Below are positions 1 through 9,695 of a stretch of DNA of 64,000 nucleotides, piece by piece. The position numbers and the translations under genes are program-made. Origin of the DNA: Bacteroidales bacterium (GTDB lineage: Bacteria > Bacteroidota > Bacteroidia > Bacteroidales > GCA-2711565). A model generated the notes under the pieces. It had not been told where the DNA came from. It did no database searches and was given only the letters and a program-made list of their open reading frames with translations. The stretch covers positions 1-64,000 of the forward strand of contig JANQLW010000054.1 of assembly GCA_028280405.1 (NCBI GenBank), read 5' to 3'. Position 1 is the first letter of the stretch; every line of letters starts with the position of its first letter.

Positions 1-251
1 ATTTTTGGTCTAAAAAAATCCTCCATATAAGCACAGTTGCGTAAATTATAAGAAGTAAAACCTTGATCAGCCCTCTGAGAAAGCTTAGGTTCAAAACTAT
101 CTAAATGCGATTTAATAGCAGGATAATCCTTTATATTTATGGGATTTATACCGTTCCCCTTAATACCATTATGAGTATTAATTAACCATAAATCAGCAAA
201 ATCTACTTTATATCTTTTTATATCCCTGCCGCGTAAAATCGGTCTTTTTTT
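1..251 (-). pseudogene. Start-less fragment of an Eco57I/PglX-like DNA methyltransferase / type IIG restriction enzyme (target-recognition region); continues beyond the left edge
   Basis: Minus-strand translation is open from just after a TAA at 252-254 to the window edge: KKRPILRGRDIKRYKVDFADLWLINTHNGIKGNGINPINIKDYPAIKSHLDSFEPKLSQRADQGFTSYNLRNCAYMEDFFRPK. The PILRGRDI(K)RY ... DYPAIKxHL ... RxDxG.T.YNLRNCAYxEDF pattern is typical of the TaqI_C/Eco57I specificity region. No ATG/GTG/TTG start is appropriately placed, so the ORF is not in the supplied track. Confidence 0.75.
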
Positions 252-258
252 TTATACT

Positions 259-885
259 ATGCTTTTACAAAAACAACAAAATATGATTTACGGATATATT
301 AGAGTAAGTACAGACAAACAAACAGTAGAAAACCAAAGGTTTGAAGTGGTAGAATTTTGCAAGCAAAAAGAAATTATTGTTGATAAATGGATAGAAGAAA
401 CTATTTCCGGCACAAAAGAGCTAAATCACAGGCGTTTGGGGAAATTGGTAAGAAAAATGAAATCAGGTGATATCCTTATTTGCACCGAACTTTCGCGCCT
501 TGGCAGAAATTTACTAATGATAATGAGTATATTAAATGATTGCATGCAAAAGGACGTGCGCATTTGGACAATCAAAGATAATTTTCGTCTGGGTGATGAT
601 ATAAGCTCAAAAGTTTTGGCTTTTGCATTTGGTTTAGCTGCAGAAATTGAACGTAACCTAATTTCGCAAAGAACAAAAGAAGCATTGGCAAGAAAAAAAG
701 CAGAAGGTGTAATTTTAGGAAGACCAAAAGGTAAAAAATCGTCAAAGAAAAAACTTACCGGAAAAGAAAAACAAATAAAAGAAATGTTGGAAGCAGGCAT
801 TTCATACAGTGCAATTGCCCGGTATTTAAAGGTACACCGTTTAACGGTATCAAATTTTGTACATGAACAAAAACTGAAAGAATAA
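259..885 (+). CDS. Serine recombinase (resolvase/invertase family) with C-terminal HTH; start probably at 283 (MIYGYIRVS)
   Basis: YIRVSTDKQTVENQ catalytic N-terminus, ELSRLGRN, AEIERNLISQRTKEALARKKAEG.LGRPKG motifs, C-terminal HTH. Confidence 0.93.
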   Translation: MLLQKQQNMIYGYIRVSTDKQTVENQRFEVVEFCKQKEIIVDKWIEETISGTKELNHRRLGKLVRKMKSGDILICTELSRLGRNLLMIMSILNDCMQKDVRIWTIKDNFRLGDDISSKVLAFAFGLAAEIERNLISQRTKEALARKKAEGVILGRPKGKKSSKKKLTGKEKQIKEMLEAGISYSAIARYLKVHRLTVSNFVHEQKLKE

Positions 886-1347
886 TGAATCTATTTGTGC
901 ATTATGACTTAACTAGACCAACATTCAAAGCGGAATGGATTGTAACAATCGGTTTGGTAAAACAACTAAAAACAGCTTTATCTTAATGAAAGCCCACCCT
1001 TCGCATCCATACACATTGGCAAGTCGCACAAGCCAAAGCGCAATCCAAAACTTGCCAAAGAGTATGCCTGCCCCATCGCACGGACTGACAGAGGAAAACA
1101 AAGCACGGGCATACAACAATGTGTATAAGTCATTGGGCAAAAAGTGGTTAATTAAAAAATTGTACTTTTAACGAACATATCTACGGTTTGACAGTGAAGT
1201 GTGTTGAAATGCCCAACGCCTCATACACAAACCGTTAAGAATCTCAAGCTAATCATCCCCAGTTTTTATTAGAATTTCTTAACTTAGCGAAAGTTTTTTT
1301 GCGAGCTATTTTACCATTGTTATACTTGCTAGAATTATTATTCAATT

Positions 1348-4014
1348 ATGGACGGAATTGACGAAAAGGACGACTTAGTATTAAACCCTGAAGAGGATTT
1401 ATTAACGCATAAAACAGTGCACCTATCCGGAATGTATGAAAACTGGTTTCTGGACTATGCTTCATATGTGATACTTGAACGTGCTGTTCCGGATATCTCA
1501 GACGGATTTAAACCCGTTCAGAAAAGAATTCTTCATGCGATGAAAGAATTGGATGATGGCAGGTATAATAAGGTCGCAAATATTATAGGCCATACCATGA
1601 AGTATCATCCACATGGGGATGCTTCAATTGGGGATGCTTTGGTGCAGCTTGGACAAAAAGATTTATTGATTGATATGCAGGGAAACTGGGGTAACATTCT
1701 TACCGGCGATAGCGCTGCAGCTCCACGTTATATTGAAGCACGTCTTTCAAAATTTGCCCTTGAGGTTGTATTTAATCCCAAAACAACAGAATGGAAACTT
1801 TCTTATGATGGAAGAAATAAAGAGCCAATTGCACTGCCTGTTAAATTTCCAATGTTATTGGTTCAGGGAGTAGAAGGGATTGCTGTAGGACTGGCCTCAA
1901 AAATTCTTCCGCATAACTTTGTAGAACTTATTGATGCTTCCATTGCCTATCTTCAAAATAAGAAGTTTAAAATCTACCCTGATTTCATTACTGGCGGATT
2001 AGCCGATTTTTCAAAATATAATGATGGCTTAAGAGGCGGGAAAATAAGAATTCGTTCCAAAATTTCACAAGTTGATAAAAAAACCTTGGCTATTACTGAA
2101 ATTCCATACGGAACTACTACCTCTAATTTGATAGATTCCATTATTGCCGCCAATGATAAAGGGAAGATCAAAATTAAAAAGATTGATGATAATACTGCCG
2201 AGAATGTAGAAATATTAATCCATTTGGCTGCAGGAATATCTCCGGATCAAACTATAGATGCCTTATATGCATTTACAAATTGCGAAATGTCCATTTCTCC
2301 GAATTCATGTGTAATTGAAGATGGAAAACCTCAATTTATTGGTATTTCTGATATCCTGAAGAAAGCTACTGAGCATACTGTTGAACTCCTTAAAAAAGAA
2401 CTGGAGATCCGTAAAAGTGAATTAAGAGAACAATGGCATTTTTCTTCATTAGAAAAAATATTTATTGAAGAACGTATATACCGGAATATTGAAAAATGTA
2501 CAACCTGGGAAAGTGTTATTAAAACGATTGATAAAGGCTTAAGTCCGTTCAAAGATCAATTCTTTAGAGAAATTACTGAAGATGATATTGTGCGCTTAAC
2601 TGAGATCAAAATAAAAAGAATTTCCAAGTATAGTACACATAAAGCAGATGAAATTATAAAAGGGATTGAAGCTGAGCTGGAAGAAGTTCAAAATCACCTG
2701 GATAATCTGGTAGATTATGCTATTAATTACTTCCGTCAGATTAAAAAGAAATATGGCAAAGGTAAAGAGCGTAAAACCGAAATCCGAAATTTTGATACTA
2801 TTCAGGCTACAATGGTGGCAGCCGCTACACAAAAGCTTTATATCAACAGAGAAGAAGGTTTTGCCGGAACTTCTTTAAAAAGGGATGAGTTTGTTTGTGA
2901 ATGTTCTGATATAGATGATATCATCGTTTTCAGAGCCGATGGAACTTTTATGGTTACTAAAGTAGCATCTAAGGTATTTATCGGAAACGATGTAATACAT
3001 ATTGATGTCTTTAAGAAGAATGATGACCGTACCATTTATAATATGGTTTATCGTGATGGCCGTAAAGGAAGTGTTATGGTTAAACGATTTGCCGTTCTTG
3101 GTGTAACACGTGATAAGGATTATGATTTAACCAAAGGTACCGATCATTCTAAAGTGATGTACTTCTCCGCAAATCCAAATGGGGAAGCAGAAGTACTAAA
3201 AGTATACCTTCGTCCAAAACCACGACTAAAAAAACTTTCGTTCGATTATGATTTTAGTGAACTGACCATTAAAGGAAGAACTTCAAAAGGTAATACACTT
3301 ACAAAACATAGTGTAAAACAAATTGTGAAGCGGGAAGATGGTGTCTCTACTCTGGGAGCTCGTGATATTTGGTATGATGATACTGTTCGAAGATTGAACA
3401 GTGAGGAAAGAGGAAATTATTTGGGAGCTTTTAAAGGTGAAGATAAAATATTGGTAATTAATGAATCCGGAGCATACCGTTTAATGAATTATGATTTATC
3501 TAATCATTTTGATGAAGATATGATTCATATCGAAAAGTTTGATCCTAGAAAAATAATTTCCGTTGTATATTATGATGGCGAAATTGAGAAATCTTACATC
3601 AAACGTTTTCAGATCGATGCGAATGGAAATGGGAATAAAAAAGTTGATTTTATAGGAGAACATCCGGGATCTAAATTAATTGTGTTCAGTCTTGATTATT
3701 TACCCATGCTTGAGGTAGTTTTTGATACCAAAGCCAATGGAAAAGAAATAGAGAATGAAATCATTAATATTGATGAATTTATTGGAGTAAAAAGTTATAA
3801 AGCTAAAGGAAAAAGAGTTTCCAATTATGTAATTAAAAAAGTGAATTGGTTAGAACCTCTTCCGTTTGAAGTTCCTGAAGAGGAAGTGGCCGAAGAATTA
3901 AATGGAGAAACAGAAAATGATGCTACTCCTGATCCCGAAGAAAAAGAATCTGGCGAATCAAAAGAAAATAAAATAGCTGATGATGAAAGTCAGCAAATGA
4001 CCCTTGAATTATAA
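1348..4014 (+). CDS. parC: DNA topoisomerase IV subunit A (DNA gyrase/topoisomerase IV subunit A family)
   Basis: [70 protein letters not shown] catalytic region; C-terminal beta-pinwheel-like repeats and acidic tail. Confidence 0.93.
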   Translation: MDGIDEKDDLVLNPEEDLLTHKTVHLSGMYENWFLDYASYVILERAVPDISDGFKPVQKRILHAMKELDDGRYNKVANIIGHTMKYHPHGDASIGDALVQLGQKDLLIDMQGNWGNILTGDSAAAPRYIEARLSKFALEVVFNPKTTEWKLSYDGRNKEPIALPVKFPMLLVQGVEGIAVGLASKILPHNFVELIDASIAYLQNKKFKIYPDFITGGLADFSKYNDGLRGGKIRIRSKISQVDKKTLAITEIPYGTTTSNLIDSIIAANDKGKIKIKKIDDNTAENVEILIHLAAGISPDQTIDALYAFTNCEMSISPNSCVIEDGKPQFIGISDILKKATEHTVELLKKELEIRKSELREQWHFSSLEKIFIEERIYRNIEKCTTWESVIKTIDKGLSPFKDQFFREITEDDIVRLTEIKIKRISKYSTHKADEIIKGIEAELEEVQNHLDNLVDYAINYFRQIKKKYGKGKERKTEIRNFDTIQATMVAAATQKLYINREEGFAGTSLKRDEFVCECSDIDDIIVFRADGTFMVTKVASKVFIGNDVIHIDVFKKNDDRTIYNMVYRDGRKGSVMVKRFAVLGVTRDKDYDLTKGTDHSKVMYFSANPNGEAEVLKVYLRPKPRLKKLSFDYDFSELTIKGRTSKGNTLTKHSVKQIVKREDGVSTLGARDIWYDDTVRRLNSEERGNYLGAFKGEDKILVINESGAYRLMNYDLSNHFDEDMIHIEKFDPRKIISVVYYDGEIEKSYIKRFQIDANGNGNKKVDFIGEHPGSKLIVFSLDYLPMLEVVFDTKANGKEIENEIINIDEFIGVKSYKAKGKRVSNYVIKKVNWLEPLPFEVPEEEVAEELNGETENDATPDPEEKESGESKENKIADDESQQMTLEL

Positions 4015-4049
4015 TAAACACAAAAACTATAAAAATACTTATTAAACGA

Positions 4050-5258
4050 ATGAAAGACACAAAGGTTTTAGAGGTTTCGAAGGATGTGCAATGGATTGGT
4101 GTGCTTGACCGTGATATTGTTACATTTGATGTGGTGATGGAAACAAAATACGGGACAACCTATAATTCTTATTTTATTAATGCTGAGAAGAAGGCCATTG
4201 TTGAAACTTCAAAAGAGAAGTTTTGGAATGTATATTATGAAAAAATCAAACAAGTTGTAAATCCCGAAGAGATTGAATATATCATTGTTGATCATACAGA
4301 ACCTGATCATTCAGGAAACTTAAAGAATCTATTGGAAGTAGCTCCTAATGCAAAAGTAGTTGGGAGCGGAAATGCAATTCGTTATTTAAAAGATTTATTA
4401 GGACAAGAATTTCCTCATATCATTGTAAAAGATGGTCATACGCTGGATTTGGGAAATAAAACCTTACAGTTTATCGGTGCTCCGAATTTACATTGGCCGG
4501 ATTCTATCTATACTTATTTGGTTGAAGATAAATTATTATTTACCTGTGATTCATTCGGTGCACATTTTTGTCATGAAGAAATGTATGATGATAAGGTTGG
4601 TGATTTTGACGATGCATTCAGATATTATTTTGATGTAATTTTAAAGCCTTTCAGTAAGTTTATGCTAAAAGCTATTGACAAAATTCGCCCTTTGGAGATT
4701 AATGTAATTTGTACAGGTCATGGTCCGATTTTACGTTCAAATTGGAAAAAATATGTTGACCTTTCTGAAGAATATGCAAAGAATGCCATAAAACTTCCGG
4801 AAGCCCAAAGAGTATTTATTCCTTATGTTTCAGCTTATCAAAAAACCGGATTAATTGCAGAGAGTATCGCAAAAGGTATTCGCCAGGCCGGAGATATTGA
4901 AGTTGATGTCATGGATATTGAAACAACTCCCATTGGTGAGTTAGATGCTAAAGTTGCAAATAGTACGGGTGTGATTATTGGGTGCCCAACTATAAACCAA
5001 AATATATTATTGCCGGTTTATAAGTTATTTGCCGTAATTAGTCCAATCAGAGATAAAGGGAAAATTGCCGGTGGATTTGGCTCTTATGGATGGAGTGGAG
5101 AAGGTAAAGATCATATCAAAACAAACCTGACAAATCTTAAGCTTAAGTATTTTGAGGAAGGTGTATTTGTGAAATTTTCCCCGAATGAAGAAGAACTGGA
5201 AAATGCTTTAAATTATGGCATAGCATTTGGTGAAAAATTGCTATCCAAAGAATCTTAA
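4050..5258 (+). CDS. fprA: FprA-family A-type flavoprotein (flavodiiron protein)
   Basis: Metallo-beta-lactamase-like [24 protein letters not shown]-terminal flavodoxin domain with [15 protein letters not shown]. Confidence 0.9.
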   Translation: MKDTKVLEVSKDVQWIGVLDRDIVTFDVVMETKYGTTYNSYFINAEKKAIVETSKEKFWNVYYEKIKQVVNPEEIEYIIVDHTEPDHSGNLKNLLEVAPNAKVVGSGNAIRYLKDLLGQEFPHIIVKDGHTLDLGNKTLQFIGAPNLHWPDSIYTYLVEDKLLFTCDSFGAHFCHEEMYDDKVGDFDDAFRYYFDVILKPFSKFMLKAIDKIRPLEINVICTGHGPILRSNWKKYVDLSEEYAKNAIKLPEAQRVFIPYVSAYQKTGLIAESIAKGIRQAGDIEVDVMDIETTPIGELDAKVANSTGVIIGCPTINQNILLPVYKLFAVISPIRDKGKIAGGFGSYGWSGEGKDHIKTNLTNLKLKYFEEGVFVKFSPNEEELENALNYGIAFGEKLLSKES

Positions 5259-5302
5259 GATCCTGTATTGAAGCAATAAAGGATCTTGCAAAACAGCTCT
5301 AT

Positions 5303-6181
5303 ATGTTAAAATTAAAAAGTATTTTACCATCACTCGTTTTAGGATTGATCATTATTACTTCATGCTCATTAGAAAGAAAAATTGCATTGGATTATGCAAA
5401 TAAAAAAAATAAAGGGGCCGTATTGATTATTGCCCCCGATTTTATTTATAAAGATGCTGTTGAGGATTATTTTATAAATAAGGACGATACCATTCCTCAT
5501 TATGAAGTCCGTGAAAATCAGGTCAAGCATTTGAATATTCAGGATTCGCTTAAATTAGATTCTGTTCTTTTAAAAAATGCACTTTACTTGAATTATGTTA
5601 AAGATAAACCATACCTGGATACATGTTTTTTATACTTTAGAAAAAGATTGGAATCCTTCGGATATAATGTATATACCTACGATCAATTAGATGATTTTAT
5701 GAAGCTTAAAGATACTTCCTATATCATTAAGCTGGCACAAATTCAGATAGAACAAAAGGTAATAAATTCTCCTGATGCAGTTTATGAAATATATGGCAGA
5801 GTTCACGATTTTGAAGTAAAAATAAATTCATTGGATGTAAATGCCTGGTTTGAACTTGAACGTACCAATGTTAAAGATGAAAGCTTTCCGGTACTTTATA
5901 CCAGCCATTCCATTTCTGATTTTATTAATGGAGAGGTAATCGGTGATAATCTTGCTTATAGCAGGGATTCAATTTCTGCTCAGGATATTGCTAATTTACC
6001 TAAAGTTCTTGGTGGACTTTATGCTGTTCTTTTCCAGGATTATTTCCTGAATCTTTATGTGATGGAAAAAATGCCGAAAGGGAATCCTCCGCTAAATTAC
6101 TACAACTACATTAAGGAGAAGCGTATGTTGATCAGGGCGGCACAGGGCCACCATTTTGTAGAACTTGATCAGGAACTGTAA
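5303..6181 (+). CDS. Hypothetical lipoprotein
   Basis: N-terminal lipoprotein signal (LVLGLIIITSCS); no family recognised. Confidence 0.6.
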   Translation: MLKLKSILPSLVLGLIIITSCSLERKIALDYANKKNKGAVLIIAPDFIYKDAVEDYFINKDDTIPHYEVRENQVKHLNIQDSLKLDSVLLKNALYLNYVKDKPYLDTCFLYFRKRLESFGYNVYTYDQLDDFMKLKDTSYIIKLAQIQIEQKVINSPDAVYEIYGRVHDFEVKINSLDVNAWFELERTNVKDESFPVLYTSHSISDFINGEVIGDNLAYSRDSISAQDIANLPKVLGGLYAVLFQDYFLNLYVMEKMPKGNPPLNYYNYIKEKRMLIRAAQGHHFVELDQEL

Positions 6182-6190
6182 AAGTGACCC

Positions 6191-6271
6191 GGGAACGTAT
6201 CCTCAGTTTTGCAAACACACACACAAATTTAAATATAAGGGAATATCAACTAATTAGGAGGATGCGTTCCC
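6191..6271. repeat. 81-nt inverted-repeat element, 14-bp arms and 53-nt loop
   Basis: GGGAACGTATCCTC (6191-6204) and GAGGATGCGTTCCC (6258-6271). Confidence 0.7.
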
Positions 6272-6579
6272 TATTTCTGATGTGCCATACATCAAATATC
6301 ATCACCATTCAGGCCAATGGCCATGTATTCGCTGGTTTCGGGAGTGCCGGGATTTGCTAGGGGCTGATGGTCATCGTAAGGGTTGCACCAATTCAGTCTT
6401 TACATCTTCCTCTCTTTTCGTCTTCAAAAGGAAGGGAATCCCGAATACTTCGGGATCATCCTGGAGAACTCTGGAATCCTGCCAAGGGAGTTCACACTTT
6501 TTTTACATGTCTATCGTCATTTGCTATAGTTTTTTTTAATGTTTATTTATAGACAGGCAGAGCCTCAGTTGAACGGAAT

Positions 6580-7995
6580 TCATTTAGAATCCCTAATCAC
6601 TATAACTTTCATTTTTGTATCCCCTTTTTCCAGATAAAGGCCAAACTCTTTCAAGGCTTCATTAACAGCATTTAAATCGGATAAATCGACCATCATATTC
6701 ATATCAATCTCATAATCAATGCCGGTTGCATCAACAAAAGGATCTTCAGTCTGATTTGCCCAGAATAGTTTATTACAAATCCACTCGGGAGTGATGTTTG
6801 TGTAGTTAATTCCTAAACTGTTTCCTATTTCTTCCTTACTTAAATAACATTTCCAAGGCTTTCCGGGTGTTTTGGTTTTTAGCTTTTTCCCAGCATCTTT
6901 AGTAGCTTTAAGCTTCCAGCAAGGCATATCACGTTTTTCAATGCTAACCTCATAACCGAAATAGGATTTCAAATCATTTTGCATACATTCTTGCAAAAGC
7001 TTTGCACTTGCTTTTTCTTTCGGTACAATTAGATTGTAGTTATAACGTCCATCTTTTGATTTCCAGGTTCCCATAAAATCTGTTGAGTCTTTTAATTCTA
7101 AGAATACTTGTGGCCACATTTTGCCATACGAAGTTTCTCCGATCTTTGGCCAGGTAGGGACAGTATCATTGTAAGCCAGGTAATATAAATTTATCAAGGG
7201 TCTGCCTATTGCAATTATACGGTGACTCATTTTTTCTTTTAACTCCGGATTCCCTATTCGTCTGTAAGTCCCTATGTAATCAAAATTATTAGCCTGGATA
7301 TTATGTTTGTATGTAGTGAGAATAGACCGAAATATAAAGTCATCATCATTGCCTCCATTGCCCTCGCTTAGTAAGGGTTTCAATGCATCAAAAGGTATCT
7401 TCTGAACAGTGGTTTCTTTCAATTCTTTAATAGCAGCCTTCAAATCATATGAATGATCCAGTACTTTTTTAATGACTGTCTCTAACTCCGGATCATTAGG
7501 ACTGCCCACCCATGTAATAATTCCGTTTTGATCTACAATTACTGACCATGGGATACCCATCTTCCCTAAGGCTACTAACCAATTCTTATTCAGGTTTTGA
7601 TCAGGATCATCTACCCCCACACTATAGGTAATTACCTTTGATTTCTTTTGAACATAATTTCTAACTTTCTGTACATAACTCGTATCTGTTTTTTGTAAGT
7701 TATTGTTCTCCTTTACAAAAAGACTTATCACTTCCAGTTTGCCCGCATATTTTTTTGAGAGGGCACTAAGGCGGGGTTTTGCGTGCGCACAACCTATGCA
7801 CCAAGTAGCTCCAAAATCTATCAAATAGATTTTGTTTCTATCGTAATTTGTAAGTTTATTCCCTTTTATCCAGACAAAAGCGTTGATTTTCGGTGCTTTA
7901 TCTCCTAAGGTTAGCATTTTACTTTGTCCTTGTATCAAAAGGCTGAGCTTTATAAAAAATATCAGGCTTACTATTTTAATTTTTGTATACATCAT
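6580..7995 (-). CDS. TlpA-like thioredoxin-fold protein with C-terminal DUF3738/TIGR03435-like region
   Basis: Signal peptide; LIDFGATWCIGCAHAKPRLSAL (CxxC) thioredoxin motif; C-terminal half resembles the TIGR03435/DUF3738 type. Confidence 0.75.
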   Translation of the reverse strand: MMYTKIKIVSLIFFIKLSLLIQGQSKMLTLGDKAPKINAFVWIKGNKLTNYDRNKIYLIDFGATWCIGCAHAKPRLSALSKKYAGKLEVISLFVKENNNLQKTDTSYVQKVRNYVQKKSKVITYSVGVDDPDQNLNKNWLVALGKMGIPWSVIVDQNGIITWVGSPNDPELETVIKKVLDHSYDLKAAIKELKETTVQKIPFDALKPLLSEGNGGNDDDFIFRSILTTYKHNIQANNFDYIGTYRRIGNPELKEKMSHRIIAIGRPLINLYYLAYNDTVPTWPKIGETSYGKMWPQVFLELKDSTDFMGTWKSKDGRYNYNLIVPKEKASAKLLQECMQNDLKSYFGYEVSIEKRDMPCWKLKATKDAGKKLKTKTPGKPWKCYLSKEEIGNSLGINYTNITPEWICNKLFWANQTEDPFVDATGIDYEIDMNMMVDLSDLNAVNEALKEFGLYLEKGDTKMKVIVIRDSK

Positions 7996-8088
7996 TTGTA
8001 TTTATTTTTATGAATTCTAAAAATGTAAGTCATTAAGAGTCGTTAGGTGATCTTAAGAGGCCATTTTATTTGTAAAATATCATCTTAT

Positions 8089-8195
8089 AAGCATGAGGTT
8101 TTTCAAAAGTCAAGCTTATATCCCGAAGCGTTCGATAATTGTGAAACTTTAAGGATAGTTCCCAATGATGAAAGCCTTTTGATAACCTCATGCTT
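8089..8195. repeat. Large inverted repeat between SusD and TlpA genes
   Basis: AAGCATGAGGTTTTTCAAAAG (8089-8109) and CTTTTGATAACCTCATGCTT (8176-8195). Confidence 0.7.
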
Positions 8196-8255
8196 TTTTT
8201 AATTAGATGTGTCTTATATATTTAGGAGACACTGCCATTGTCGCCGGCCAGGACT

Positions 8256-9683
8256 TTAATAACCCGGGTTCTGAGTAAGATTCGGATTTCGTTCTAGGTC
8301 CTGAGCCGGAATAGGATACAATACATCTGTTGCCTGCCAGCCTTCTTTTAAAGACTCGAGCACCACATCCACTCTTCCTGTGCGTTTAAGGTCTAACCAC
8401 CGATGCCCCCATTCAGTAAATAACTCGACTCTTCTTTCTTGTTCGATGGCTAATAATAAATCAGATTGATTAATTAAGGGGTTTGTATTGCTTATTAAGG
8501 GCAATCCTGCTCTATATCGGATTATATCAAGATCATCAATAGCTTCGTTCAACTGTCCAAGCTGGGCACGGGCCTCTGCCCGGATCAAGTATTGCTCTGC
8601 TAATCTTAACACCATGGAATATTCTGTACCCGGAGTTCCGAATTGTATTTTATATTTAAATGGATAATATATGGAGGAGTCTCCAACGGTTCCCATGGCA
8701 GTCCAGCTTGCTAATCGCTTATCTTCATCTTCAAATGATTTGATGAATTCATTTGTTAAAGAACCACTAATTGAAAAATTAATATATGTAAATCCCTCAT
8801 TGGTATTCAAATAAGTACTTACCGGAAATATTTGCCAAATTGTTTCATCGCTATTTGCCAAAAATACTTCATTTAAATTAGATTCTAATAAATAGGTTTG
8901 ATTAGCAATTACCTCAGAAGCTTTTTCTTCGGCTTTACTCCAATCTTCCCAAAATAAATATACCCTTGCTAATAAGGCCTTAGCAGCCGCTTTATTGGGT
9001 CTTACTCTTTCACTCTTAGAATATGAATAGTCCTCTGCCAAAGATGCTTCAGCGCTTTCCAGGTCACTAAGGATTTGCGTATATACTTCGTTTGTGTTAT
9101 TTCGGGGGAGCAATTTATTTTCCTGAAAATCCGGCTTAAGAATTAGGGGCACATCACCGAAAAGGTTGATCAGGTAAAAATAGCTGAATCCCCTTACAAA
9201 CCTTGCTTCAGCAAGTAGTTGTTTCTTCAATTCATCAGATACCCCCGTACTATTTTCGAGACCGTCAATTGCAGCATTTGTCAGAAAGATGACTTCATAG
9301 ATACTACTCCACAGATTAAAGAGCTCGAAGTTATTTGCCAGCAATTCATTTTCTTCAAATTGTAGGTTGTTAACATCTACTAAAGGGTTTAAATTTGCTA
9401 TATAATTGTCAGCGGATAATCCAGATAAGTAAGTAACGCTTCTCCGTCCCCCTGATGCAAAGCCGGTATTGCTCATCTCAATATATATTCCCCTAATAGC
9501 AGATTCTGCCAGTACATCATCTGTGAAAACCATTTCACTCAAAGTTTCAGAGGAAGGAGTACCTATTTCTATAAAATCCTCACATGAAGAAAAAAACAGG
9601 ATAAAGGTCAAAACATTTATTATTAAAAATAAATTCCCTGCCTTTTTACGTTTATTTATTGTTGTATTATTTCTTGTTTTCAT
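8256..9683 (-). CDS. RagB/SusD family nutrient uptake outer membrane lipoprotein
   Basis: Lipoprotein signal FFSSCEDFIE; AEARFVRGFSYFYLINLFGDVPL, PNKAAAKALLARVYL, EQYLIRAEARAQLGQ, ERRVELFTEWGHRWLDLKRTGR. Confidence 0.95.
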   Translation of the reverse strand: MKTRNNTTINKRKKAGNLFLIINVLTFILFFSSCEDFIEIGTPSSETLSEMVFTDDVLAESAIRGIYIEMSNTGFASGGRRSVTYLSGLSADNYIANLNPLVDVNNLQFEENELLANNFELFNLWSSIYEVIFLTNAAIDGLENSTGVSDELKKQLLAEARFVRGFSYFYLINLFGDVPLILKPDFQENKLLPRNNTNEVYTQILSDLESAEASLAEDYSYSKSERVRPNKAAAKALLARVYLFWEDWSKAEEKASEVIANQTYLLESNLNEVFLANSDETIWQIFPVSTYLNTNEGFTYINFSISGSLTNEFIKSFEDEDKRLASWTAMGTVGDSSIYYPFKYKIQFGTPGTEYSMVLRLAEQYLIRAEARAQLGQLNEAIDDLDIIRYRAGLPLISNTNPLINQSDLLLAIEQERRVELFTEWGHRWLDLKRTGRVDVVLESLKEGWQATDVLYPIPAQDLERNPNLTQNPGY

Positions 9684-9695
9684 TGTTACAATTTT

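Noticed and set aside
426-800. 124-aa minus-strand ORF inside the recombinase
   Set aside because: Antisense shadow of a well-supported coding region; no recognisable motif.
935-1171. 78-aa ORF downstream of the recombinase, and the 71-aa ORF on the opposite strand
   Set aside because: Low-complexity translation over a hairpin-rich repeat-like gap; no family resemblance.
1204-1241. Possible integron attC site (GCCCAAC matches RYYYAAC; GTTAAGA near 3' end)
   Set aside because: Too short between boxes, the 3' box fails the final pyrimidine, and no integron integrase or cassette array is present.
6282-6552. 85-aa and 61-aa ORFs in the gap after the lipoprotein
   Set aside because: Overlapping frames over palindromic sequence (e.g. 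ATCCCGAA-tac-TTCGGGAT at 6438-6456); peptides look non-coding.
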